From contig CAZMPN010000016.1 in the NCBI GenBank assembly GCA_964568395.1, positions 1-41,439 on the forward strand: a stretch of 41,439 nt of DNA, read 5' to 3'. The notes beneath the pieces were generated by a model. It did not search any database, had not been told where the DNA came from, and worked only from the letters and a program-made list of their open reading frames with translations. This DNA is from UBA6016 sp964568395 (GTDB lineage: Bacteria; Campylobacterota; Campylobacteria; Campylobacterales; UBA6016). This document shows positions 7,634 to 15,018 of the stretch, one piece after another; the stretch's first letter is position 1, and each line of letters begins with the position of its first letter. The position numbers were made by a program, and so were the translations under genes.

Positions 7634-9004
7634 ATGATAGATTTTGACAAGTTCGTAAAATACGCCAAAGCTGGGCCTAGATATACAAGCTACCCGACGG
7701 CCGTAGAGTTTACCGAAAAATTCACGCAGACAGATTTTTTAAAGCAGCTAGAAGAGTCTAACAAAAAAAATAGACCCCTATCGCTCTACTTCCACCTCCC
7801 GTTCTGCCGTTCGGCATGCTATTTTTGCGGCTGCAACGTAGTATTCACCAGCAAAGACGATAAAAAGACGAGATATATAGAGTATCTCAAAAAAGAGATG
7901 GCGATTCTAGCCAAGCACCTCGACACAAAAAGAGTCGTGAGCCAGCTGCATTTTGGAGGCGGAACCCCTACGTTCTTTAGCGCCGGCGAGCTAAAAGAGA
8001 TAATAGCCCTAATACGCTCTTATTTTACGAACTTTGAAAAAGACGCGGAAATATCGTGCGAGATAGACCCGAGATTTCTAAACGAAGAGCAGATGAAGGT
8101 ACTGGTTGAGGGCGGTTTCAACCGCATCAGCTTCGGCGTGCAGGACTTTGACGAAAAAGTGCAGGCGGCGGTGCATAGACAGCAAAGCTTCGAGCTCACC
8201 AAAAACGCCGTAGAGCTGGCTAGAAGATACGGCATAGAGAGCATCAATATGGACCTTATATACGGTCTGCCGTATCAGAGTTTGGAGACGTTCAAAGAGA
8301 CTCTAAAAAAATCGGTCAGCCTAGACGTGGATAGGTTCGCCGTATTCAACTACGCACACGTGCCTTGGCTTAAAAAGACGATGCGGAAAATAGACGAAAC
8401 TACGTTGCCGCACCCTAGCGAAAAACTGGCCATTCTCAAATTTACCATAGACTATATGAACGAGTGCGGTTACAAGATGATAGGCATGGACCATTTCGCA
8501 AAGCCGACGGACGAGCTTTATCTGGCGGTGGAAAAAGGGGAGCTGCATAGAAACTTCCAAGGCTACACGACAAAAGGCGGCTCTGACCTCATCGGCGTAG
8601 GACTTACGAGCATCTCCGAGCTTGACGGATGCTACAGCCAAAACTACAAAGAGATGGAAGAGTACGAAGCCATGATAGACGCCGGCAAACTTCCGGTCCA
8701 CAGAGGTATAGCGCTAACCGAAGACGACAAGATCCGAAAAATGGCGATTATGGATTTGATGGGGAGCTTCAGGCTTAGTTTCAAGACGCTTGACGAGAGC
8801 TTCGGCATCGACTCGAAAGAGTATTTCAAGGATGCTATCGCAAACCTGGCCGTATTTGAGGCGGACGAGCTTCTGAGGATAACGGGCGACGCCATAGAGG
8901 TATTGCCGACAGGCAGAATGGTCGTCAGGAATATAGCTATGGTTTTTGACGCATACCTGAGCGCCGAAGACGCAAATAAAAACAAGTTTTCAAAAACAGT
9001 ATGA
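7634..9004 (+). CDS. hemN: Oxygen-independent coproporphyrinogen III dehydrogenase
   Basis: Radical-SAM enzyme that converts coproporphyrinogen III to protoporphyrinogen IX without oxygen, cytoplasmic, in haem synthesis. The N-terminus has GPRYTSYPTAVEF, and the cluster motif CRSACYFCGC (C-x3-C-x2-C-x-C, near residues 56-65) is that of true HemN rather than HemW. LHFGGGTPTFF, FGVQDF, NMDLIYGLPYQ and the C-terminal HemN domain follow. 456 aa is full length. The ATG overlaps no neighbour. The stop overlaps the start of the following Fe-S protein (ATGA). The anaerobic form fits a microaerophilic or anaerobic life. Confidence 0.96.
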   Translation: MIDFDKFVKYAKAGPRYTSYPTAVEFTEKFTQTDFLKQLEESNKKNRPLSLYFHLPFCRSACYFCGCNVVFTSKDDKKTRYIEYLKKEMAILAKHLDTKRVVSQLHFGGGTPTFFSAGELKEIIALIRSYFTNFEKDAEISCEIDPRFLNEEQMKVLVEGGFNRISFGVQDFDEKVQAAVHRQQSFELTKNAVELARRYGIESINMDLIYGLPYQSLETFKETLKKSVSLDVDRFAVFNYAHVPWLKKTMRKIDETTLPHPSEKLAILKFTIDYMNECGYKMIGMDHFAKPTDELYLAVEKGELHRNFQGYTTKGGSDLIGVGLTSISELDGCYSQNYKEMEEYEAMIDAGKLPVHRGIALTEDDKIRKMAIMDLMGSFRLSFKTLDESFGIDSKEYFKDAIANLAVFEADELLRITGDAIEVLPTGRMVVRNIAMVFDAYLSAEDANKNKFSKTV

Positions 9005-10287
9005 CAAAAGATTTCGAACTTATAGACCTAGCCAAGACTGGAGACGATTGCGTAAAATGCGGCAAATGTATCCCCGTATGCACGATACACGCCATAAGCC
9101 CGGACGAGACGACGAGCCCGAGGGGGTTTTTGGATCTGCTGGCCGCGTACAAAAGAGGGGATTTGCCTCTCGATAAAGAGACTAAGCGAATATTCGAAAG
9201 CTGCTTTTTGTGCACAAACTGCGTAGACGTATGCCCGTCCAAACTGCCGACCGATACGGCGATAGAAGAGGTGCGCGCCGAGATAGCCAAAGAGTTCGGC
9301 ATTACATGGTACAAAAGGGTATTCTTCTGGCTGCTTCGCCATAGGGCGGTTATGGACTTGATGGCGAAGCTCGGATATGTATTTAAAACATGCATATTCG
9401 CCGACAAAAAAGAGAAAAACTCGATGTTGCCTCGCTTTTATCTGCCTATCGTAAAAACGGGAAGGCTGCTTCCGTCCGTTTCGAAAACAAGCTTTTTGAA
9501 CAGCCATGAAGAGCATATAGAGGCCGACCATCCAAAACAGAAAATAGCGCTATTTATAGGGTGTATGGCCAACTACTCGTACACAAATATCGGCGATGCG
9601 CTGGTGCGTATTTTGGAAAAACTGAACGTAGACATACTAATACCGAAAAAACAGCTCTGCTGCGGCGCTCCGGCGTACTTTACCGGGGATTTGGATAGCG
9701 TAAGATGGCTTATCAAGAAAAACGTAGAGTATTTCGAGACGTTTATAGACGGCGTAGACGCCATCATAGTTCCGGAAGCCACCTGTTCCTCCATGATGGT
9801 GCACGATTGGGAGGTTGCGCTAAAAGACGAGCCGGAATGGGCAAAAAGGGCGGAGAAGATAGTGTCCAAGGTAAGTCTGGCTACAAAATGGCTATATGAG
9901 AATACCGAGCTAAAAGAACTGCTCTCAAAAGAGGGGAAACGGATGGATTACTCTGTTACCTACCACGACCCTTGCCATGCGCGCAAAACCCAAGGCGTTT
10001 GGAGAGAGCCTAGGGCCTTGCTCTCTAAGAACTATCCGCTGATAGAGATGGAAAATCCAAACCGATGCTGTGGATTTGGCGGCGTCACGATGCAAACGGA
10101 GAGGTTTGAGCTAAGCCAAAAAGCGGGTGCGCCGAAAGCCGAAATGATAAAAGAAACCGGAGCCGACATAGTGAGCGCCGAGTGTAGCGCCTGCAGGATG
10201 CAGCTGACGAACGCGATGTATCAAAACAACGTGGAAGCGGTATTTAAAAACCCCATCGAGCTTATCGACGAAGCGCTAAAAGACTAA
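9001..10287 (+). CDS. Fe-S electron-transfer protein with two ferredoxin clusters and CCG domains (GlcF/GlpC/HdrD-like)
   Basis: 428-aa cytoplasmic protein. Two 4Fe-4S motifs lie near the N-terminus: CVKCGKCIPVC (near 17-27) and CFLCTNCVDVCP (near 68-79). Two cysteine-rich CCG domains follow: GCMANY ... CCGAPAYFTGD, then YHDPCHARKTQ ... NRCCGFGGVTMQ, ending with CSACRMQL. This is the architecture of glycolate-oxidase subunit GlcF, GlpC and heterodisulfide-reductase HdrD-type proteins, but no dehydrogenase flavoprotein lies nearby. Instead the ATG overlaps the hemN stop (ATGA), the arrangement of Cj0992c-Cj0991c. I infer it feeds or accepts electrons for HemN. The actual substrate partner is unknown. 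The stop overlaps the convergent GGDEF gene by 4 bases. Confidence 0.88.
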   Translation: MTKDFELIDLAKTGDDCVKCGKCIPVCTIHAISPDETTSPRGFLDLLAAYKRGDLPLDKETKRIFESCFLCTNCVDVCPSKLPTDTAIEEVRAEIAKEFGITWYKRVFFWLLRHRAVMDLMAKLGYVFKTCIFADKKEKNSMLPRFYLPIVKTGRLLPSVSKTSFLNSHEEHIEADHPKQKIALFIGCMANYSYTNIGDALVRILEKLNVDILIPKKQLCCGAPAYFTGDLDSVRWLIKKNVEYFETFIDGVDAIIVPEATCSSMMVHDWEVALKDEPEWAKRAEKIVSKVSLATKWLYENTELKELLSKEGKRMDYSVTYHDPCHARKTQGVWREPRALLSKNYPLIEMENPNRCCGFGGVTMQTERFELSQKAGAPKAEMIKETGADIVSAECSACRMQLTNAMYQNNVEAVFKNPIELIDEALKD

Positions 10288-11945
10288 CCGTCGCAGTATA
10301 AGAAGTGGTTTTTGCCGCCCATTTTAGCCTTATACATGGCTCCATCCGCAGTCCTAATCAGGTCTGCCGGAGATGTTCCGTCTTTTGGGTATATACTGAT
10401 CCCTATGCTGGCGCCGATAGTTATGGAGTGCCCCTCAAGCAAAAACTCGTCCGACATATGCTTTAGTATCGTGTTTGCTATCTTCGATAGGTTCTCTCTG
10501 TTTTTTACATCCTCTATCACGACAATAAACTCGTCTCCGCCGTATCTTGCGACCATGTCATAATCACGCACGCAGCCGGATAGCCTAGTCGCAACGCTTC
10601 TTAAAAGCATATCCCCTATTTCATGCCCATAGCTGTCGTTAACAGGCTTGAAACCGTCAAGGTCGACAAACAGCACCCCGAACATGCCGCCGCTCTTTTT
10701 TGCATTATCCACGGCGGCTTCGAGTCTCTTATAGAGCTGCGGCCTGTTTGCAAGCCCGGTTAGCAAATCATGCGTAGCCTGATGTGTCATCTTTTCGCTA
10801 GATTTCGTCCGCTCCCTCATCTCGCTGGCAATTTCCGATATGTTATGCGAGAGTATCGACAGCTCGTCGCTCGTACTAACGGTCGCATGATAGTCAAGAT
10901 TTCCGTCTTTGATCTCTTGCAACTGCCTTTTTATGCTGCCGATAGGATTTGTCAGTATCTTCGATAAGACTATAGAACTCAAAACGGCAAAGGCAAGCAG
11001 CATAAGACCCGTCGTCACAATCCCCTTTCTAACCTCGGCCATGGGCTTTAGCACCTCCGACGAGTCTATCTTTGCGACGATGCCCCATCCGACCGTCATC
11101 ACAGGACGCCATGCAGCAAAAACCTCGGCGCCGCGATAGTCTACGGATAGACCTGAGCCGGTAATACCGTTTGCCGCATTTTGAATCGGCAAGGCGACCC
11201 TCTCGCCAAACCTTACCCTCTTGCTAAGCCGTGCCTTTTTGTCATATTTGAGCCCGCTCAAGAACAGTACGCTATCTCCTATTTTTTTACCTATCAAGGT
11301 CTCTCCGGTCATCCCTAGCCCCTTCGAATCTTGGACCTGATTAAAAAAATAGTCCGCCACGACCTCCGCGACAATGACCCCTATCAGCTTACCTTCAAGA
11401 TCGCTTAGTGGAGCGCTGATGGTCATATAGTAGTGTTCTGTGCGGCTAGGATCCGTATATATATCGGAGAAATGGGTTGTTTTTTGCCCCTCCGCAAACG
11501 CCGTCTCGCTTAGCTTTCCGATAGGCTCGGTCTTATCTTGCAACGCCTTTGTCAAAACGCTGCCGTCAAGCCCGAAAATATAAACCCCTCCTATCTCCCT
11601 GTTTTTTATAAAATTGGCTATCCTGTTGTCTATATGCTTTTTTACCTGCTGATAGTTTCGCTCTTTTTTGCCTGAGCCGGCATCTATCAAAACAGGGACG
11701 CCTGTTTTTAGAAGATACGAATCTTGGAGCGTATACAAATCAAGCCTGGCTCTCGTATAAAAACGCTCTATCTGTTCCGCTTTTAGCTGCGCCATAACCT
11801 CCAGATTTGACAGAGCCGACGATATCAGTATGGATTCCGTCCGTTTATAGCTATAATAGGCGATAATAAGCATCGGCGCGATGCAGAAAAATAAAAATAT
11901 CATAATCAGCTTTTCTCTGATAGATATAAAAATCTTTTTCATCAT
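10284..11945 (-). CDS. Membrane diguanylate cyclase: dCache-HAMP-GGDEF
   Basis: 553-aa inner-membrane sensor that makes cyclic di-GMP. TM1 is about 11-30, then a periplasmic dCache-like sensing domain (31-300, with GGVYIFGLDGSVLTK and YYMTISAPLSDLEGKLIGVIVAEV), TM2 about 305-327, a HAMP linker (about 328-380, SKILTNPIGSIK) and the GGDEF domain. The active site GGDEF is intact at 469-473 and is preceded five residues earlier by the inhibitory-site motif RDYD (RxxD, 460-463), so an active enzyme with product feedback is predicted. The first ATG overlaps the TGA of the upstream cyclase-fold gene (ATGATG), making a two-gene operon. The ligand is unknown. C. jejuni has few such proteins, so this is accessory. 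Confidence 0.93.
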   Translation of the reverse strand: MMKKIFISIREKLIMIFLFFCIAPMLIIAYYSYKRTESILISSALSNLEVMAQLKAEQIERFYTRARLDLYTLQDSYLLKTGVPVLIDAGSGKKERNYQQVKKHIDNRIANFIKNREIGGVYIFGLDGSVLTKALQDKTEPIGKLSETAFAEGQKTTHFSDIYTDPSRTEHYYMTISAPLSDLEGKLIGVIVAEVVADYFFNQVQDSKGLGMTGETLIGKKIGDSVLFLSGLKYDKKARLSKRVRFGERVALPIQNAANGITGSGLSVDYRGAEVFAAWRPVMTVGWGIVAKIDSSEVLKPMAEVRKGIVTTGLMLLAFAVLSSIVLSKILTNPIGSIKRQLQEIKDGNLDYHATVSTSDELSILSHNISEIASEMRERTKSSEKMTHQATHDLLTGLANRPQLYKRLEAAVDNAKKSGGMFGVLFVDLDGFKPVNDSYGHEIGDMLLRSVATRLSGCVRDYDMVARYGGDEFIVVIEDVKNRENLSKIANTILKHMSDEFLLEGHSITIGASIGISIYPKDGTSPADLIRTADGAMYKAKMGGKNHFLYCDG

Positions 11946-12580
11946 ATCGTCGCAAAAGTAATTATCGAATCGCTTTCGGAATCTATCAGATAGCCCTTAT
12001 ATCTCCTAGAATGCTTATCTTTAAAGGCTATCTCTTCCGTTATATGCACGCCAAGCTTCTCGACTTTTTCGTACAGCATACGGTTTTTCTCCAGCAGCGC
12101 CTCTAGGTTCGCATGAGCATCGGCCGACATCACCACATAACCGTTTTCATACCCTTCGAAATGGTCGCTTATTTTGAACTCTAGATATCTGGCGCACTGG
12201 TTCATGCCGTTTCCGATAAAGTTGGTGCTGCCGTCTATTCCTATAAAAGGTATCAGCTGTCCGGTGTGGGCCGCCACCTTTACCCCTTTGAAATAATCAT
12301 ATGCCGATAGTTTTTTGGCTACATTCTTGAGGGAGAGCGCATATATGGCTCCAAAACCTTTTTGGCTAGGCGCGAGTATCGTATAAAATCCATCCCCGGT
12401 AGGGATAGTGCCCAAGATGAAGTTTGATATCGGATTTCCGCCGGACATGATGGATAGCGTCTTTCGAAAGAGCTCCGAAAAAGCGGAGATTAGTGTATAC
12501 TGCTGTGTATTGGAAAGAAGCGAGAAGCCGACAATATCCAAAAGTATTACGTCTGTTAGGATAAAATTCTGCCGTTTCAT
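11942..12580 (-). CDS. Nucleotide-cyclase-fold protein (class III adenylate/guanylate cyclase-like), specificity residues altered
   Basis: 212-aa soluble single-domain protein. LLDIVGFSLL near residue 15 matches the beta-1 motif with metal ligand D15. PTGDGFYTIL matches the second metal Asp (D63). VAAHTGQ and GNGMNQCARY match the dimerisation-arm and N-x3-R segment with the transition-state pair N127/R131. The adenine-selecting Lys and Asp positions appear to be I59 and N124, so adenylate cyclase activity is not predicted; guanylate or another product, or a non-catalytic role, is possible. The ATG follows GAGGGG. It is co-transcribed with the GGDEF cyclase, with overlapping stop and start. 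The fold assignment rests on motifs only. Confidence 0.72.
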   Translation of the reverse strand: MKRQNFILTDVILLDIVGFSLLSNTQQYTLISAFSELFRKTLSIMSGGNPISNFILGTIPTGDGFYTILAPSQKGFGAIYALSLKNVAKKLSAYDYFKGVKVAAHTGQLIPFIGIDGSTNFIGNGMNQCARYLEFKISDHFEGYENGYVVMSADAHANLEALLEKNRMLYEKVEKLGVHITEEIAFKDKHSRRYKGYLIDSESDSIITFATI

Positions 12581-12651
12581 ATTCCCCTCGCCTTTATAGA
12601 CACGATTGTATCGGAAAAAATTATAAAACTTTTAATAAAAGAGGTTTAGTT
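12581..12651. promoter_or_regulatory. Divergent promoter region between cyclase operon and lgt
   Basis: On the - strand TATAAT reads from 12625 to 12620, about 40 bases before the cyclase-fold gene, which has a strong GAGGGG ribosome site. A second candidate, TACAAT, reads from 12610 to 12605. On the + strand TATAAA at 12622-12627 lies 24 bases before the lgt TTG. The two -10 boxes overlap, so the divergent transcripts may compete. No -35 boxes or TGn extensions are visible. Confidence 0.4.
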
Positions 12652-13464
12652 TTGGATAATTGGCAACATATATACTCCATGTTTGACCCGGTGGCATTCA
12701 AGATTTTCGGCCTATCGGTACACTGGTACGGCCTGATGTATGTCTCTGCGCTGCTTGGAGTATACGCATTCGCGAGATGGCTTAGCCAAAAAGACGGCTA
12801 CCCGTTTAGCAAAGAGGATGTGGACAGCTATTTCTTTTGGGCAGAAGTAGGCGTAATACTGGGCGCCAGAGTCGGCTATATCCTCTTTTACGATACACAT
12901 ACGACGTGGTATCTGACGCATCCGTGGCAAATATTCAATCCTTTTATGAACGGAACATTTGTGGGCATCAGGGGTTTTAGCTATCACGGGGGGCTTCTTG
13001 GATTTTTATTCGCCTCATATCTCTGGTGCAAAAAATATAAAAAAAGCTTTCTCGTCCTCATGGATCTTACGGCTGTCAGCGCCGGGGTAGGATACACGTT
13101 CGGAAGGATAGGCAATTTCCTAAATCAGGAGCTAGTAGGACGCGAAACGGATAGTCCTTTCGGTATCTTGGTAGGAAATACGCTTAGGCATCCTTCCCAG
13201 CTATATGAAGCGTTCTTTGAGGGGATCGTGATATTTGCTATACTATACGCGATAAGACTCAAAAAGAGATTCGACGGGCAGCTTGCTTTTATCTATGGAA
13301 TACTTTATGGGCTTTTACGTGCGTTTTGCGAGTTTTTCAGGGAGCCGGATCCGCAAATAGGCTATCTTTTGGGCTCTTGGCTAACGATGGGTATGCTGCT
13401 CTCGTTTCTTACGGCGCTCGTATCGGCGCTCGGCTACGCCTATATCAGGAGTAAAAAAATATGA
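12652..13464 (+). CDS. lgt: Phosphatidylglycerol-prolipoprotein diacylglyceryl transferase
   Basis: Inner-membrane enzyme that attaches diacylglycerol from phosphatidylglycerol to the lipobox cysteine of prolipoproteins, the first step of lipoprotein maturation. About seven hydrophobic membrane segments. Family signatures: IRGFSYHGGLLGFL (essential His) and the Lgt signature GRIGNFLNQELVGRETDSPFG, in which the run GRIGNFLN plus QELVGR is diagnostic. The start is a TTG at 12652 with GAGG seven bases upstream; no nearby ATG keeps the conserved N-terminus. Its stop overlaps the following methyltransferase start (ATGA). Confidence 0.96.
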   Translation: MDNWQHIYSMFDPVAFKIFGLSVHWYGLMYVSALLGVYAFARWLSQKDGYPFSKEDVDSYFFWAEVGVILGARVGYILFYDTHTTWYLTHPWQIFNPFMNGTFVGIRGFSYHGGLLGFLFASYLWCKKYKKSFLVLMDLTAVSAGVGYTFGRIGNFLNQELVGRETDSPFGILVGNTLRHPSQLYEAFFEGIVIFAILYAIRLKKRFDGQLAFIYGILYGLLRAFCEFFREPDPQIGYLLGSWLTMGMLLSFLTALVSALGYAYIRSKKI

Positions 13465-14069
13465 ATAAAGAGAGATTCGACAAGGCGGCCGCCGACTGGG
13501 ATAAAAACCAGACAAGAATAACGATCGCCACCAAAATAACGTCGCAAATTATCAAGAACATCCCGCTCCAAAACGAGCATACCGTTATGGATTTTGGGTG
13601 CGGCACCGGACTTGTAGGGCTCAACATAGCCCCGCTCGTAAAAAAGCTGATAGGCGCCGACCTATCTACGGGAATGCTTGAGAACTTTACGCAAAAAGCG
13701 ATAGAGCAGAACATACAAAACGTCGAACCTATGTTGCTTGGCGTAACAACCAAACTCGACAGTAACGCATTTGATGCGGTTGTAAGCGCAATGACGGTTC
13801 ACCATATAGAAAACCCGAAAGAGCTGTTTAAAAAATTTGCCGGCTCCCTAAAAAGCGGCGGCTATCTTGGCGTAGCGGACCTTGCTAAAGAGGATGGTAC
13901 GTTTCACAACGATAACACGGGAGTATATCACTTCGGTTTTACGCCGGAAGAGTTTACGGAATTTTTCACCTCCAACGGTTTTGAAAAACCGCACATAACG
14001 CTCGCCCATACGGTGGAAAAAGAAGGAAGAGGATACGACATCCTATTTTGCTACGCTAAAAAAATCTAA
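13461..14069 (+). CDS. Class I SAM-dependent methyltransferase
   Basis: 202-aa Methyltransf_11-type enzyme. Motif I is VMDFGCGTGLVGLNIAP (near 37-50), followed by the acidic loop LIGADLSTGML, motif post-I, and FDAVVSAMTVHHIENP (motif IV region) with LKSGGYLGVADLAKEDG (motif VI-like). The substrate cannot be read from the sequence; small molecules such as quinones or thiols are common for this group. The ATG overlaps the lgt stop, so it is co-expressed with lgt, though no functional link to lipoprotein maturation is evident. Confidence 0.88.
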   Translation: MNKERFDKAAADWDKNQTRITIATKITSQIIKNIPLQNEHTVMDFGCGTGLVGLNIAPLVKKLIGADLSTGMLENFTQKAIEQNIQNVEPMLLGVTTKLDSNAFDAVVSAMTVHHIENPKELFKKFAGSLKSGGYLGVADLAKEDGTFHNDNTGVYHFGFTPEEFTEFFTSNGFEKPHITLAHTVEKEGRGYDILFCYAKKI

Positions 14070-14082
14070 CAAAAGGAATAAA

Positions 14083-14421
14083 ATGAGCGATAAACTACCA
14101 AACTGTCCAAAATGCAACTCGGAATACACATATGAAGACGGTGCTCTGCTGGTATGCCCGGAATGCGCATACGAATGGAGCAAGGATGCCGTGAGCGAGA
14201 GCGACGAACTGATAGTCAAAGACGCGAACGGCAACATACTCAAAGAGGGCGATATGGTCACCGTCATCAAAGACCTAAAAGTCAAAGGCTCCTCAAGCGC
14301 TATCAAAATAGGGACAAAAATTAAGATAATGCGTCTAACCGACGGCGACCACAATATCGACTGCAAAGTGGACGGTATCGGAGCGATGGGGCTAAAATCC
14401 GAATTTGTGAAGAAAGTATAG
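14083..14421 (+). CDS. phnA: PhnA/YjdM family zinc-ribbon protein
   Basis: 112-aa small protein. An N-terminal zinc ribbon with CPKC and CPEC pairs (NCPKCNSEYTYEDGALLVCPE, then CAYEW) precedes a compact SH3-like beta domain with VKDANGNILKEGDMVTVIKDLKVKG and a C-terminal GLKSEFVKKV. This is the PhnA (YjdM) family; despite the name, the E. coli member is not needed for phosphonate use and its role is not established. AAAGGA precedes the ATG. It faces comF, with 21 bases between the stop codons. Confidence 0.93.
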   Translation: MSDKLPNCPKCNSEYTYEDGALLVCPECAYEWSKDAVSESDELIVKDANGNILKEGDMVTVIKDLKVKGSSSAIKIGTKIKIMRLTDGDHNIDCKVDGIGAMGLKSEFVKKV

Positions 14422-14431
14422 CGGAGAGTCT

Positions 14432-14443
14432 GGGCGCAAGCCC
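14432..14443. terminator. GNRA-capped hairpin between convergent phnA and comF
   Basis: GGGC-GCAA-GCCC (14432-14443) is a perfect four-pair stem with a GCAA tetraloop, and GGAG/CTCC can extend it outward across short internal loops. It reads almost symmetrically on both strands, so it could end or stabilise both convergent transcripts. There is no U-run, which makes intrinsic termination uncertain. Confidence 0.35.
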
Positions 14444-15018
14444 TACTCCCTCGCATCAGCAAGCGTAACCGCAAAAAGAACTTCATATCCGGATGCCTTC
14501 TTGGCGCACTCTCTGGCCTCCAAAAGCGTAGCGCCCGTAGTCACTATATCGTCTACAAAGATTATCTCTTTGTGCTTCGCACCCTTAAAATCAAACTCTC
14601 TTGGATTGTTTTTACGAAACTCGAGGCTTTGCCCAGCATACACGACGTCGTTTTTGGCCCTCATGGAGCCCCACTCCGGCTCAAATACACTATTTTTCAT
14701 TGCATTTGCCAGCACGGCGGTATGCGAATAGCCGTGTTTTGTCTTATCGTCTATAGGTATTGCGGAAATTTTGCCGTCAAAGCTAAACTCTTTGGCAAAT
14801 TTAGCAAAACTTATATCTGCCAACCGCTTTAATATCAAGCTTCCCGCTAGTTTGTGTTTGTAATGTAGTAAAGATTCTATTTCGGAGTATTTGTAGAAAC
14901 TAAATACCTCAAAGCCGTCTATCTTGCGGCTTTGAAAGGTTGGGGCGAGCGCCCCGCTTAGACATTTTTTGCATATATGCGAAATACTAGGAGTATTGCA
15001 TACTATGCAACCTAGCAT
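14443..15018 (-). CDS. comF: ComF family phosphoribosyltransferase-like protein
   Basis: 191-aa protein of the ComF/GntX group. An N-terminal zinc finger with CIVC and CKKC pairs is followed by a phosphoribosyltransferase fold ending with the PRPP loop IIFVDDIVTTGATL (near 150-163). ComF proteins link to natural transformation in several bacteria, where the single-strand DNA import helicase ComFA is a partner; no ComFA is nearby here. The start ATG overlaps the stop of the upstream DEAD-box helicase (TAATG), so the two genes share a transcript. Confidence 0.88.
   Translation of the reverse strand: MLGCIVCNTPSISHICKKCLSGALAPTFQSRKIDGFEVFSFYKYSEIESLLHYKHKLAGSLILKRLADISFAKFAKEFSFDGKISAIPIDDKTKHGYSHTAVLANAMKNSVFEPEWGSMRAKNDVVYAGQSLEFRKNNPREFDFKGAKHKEIIFVDDIVTTGATLLEARECAKKASGYEVLFAVTLADARE

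Noticed and set aside
12980..12995. G6 run in lgt as a phase-variable tract
   Set aside because: Six G encodes the conserved HGG motif and is too short for known slippage.
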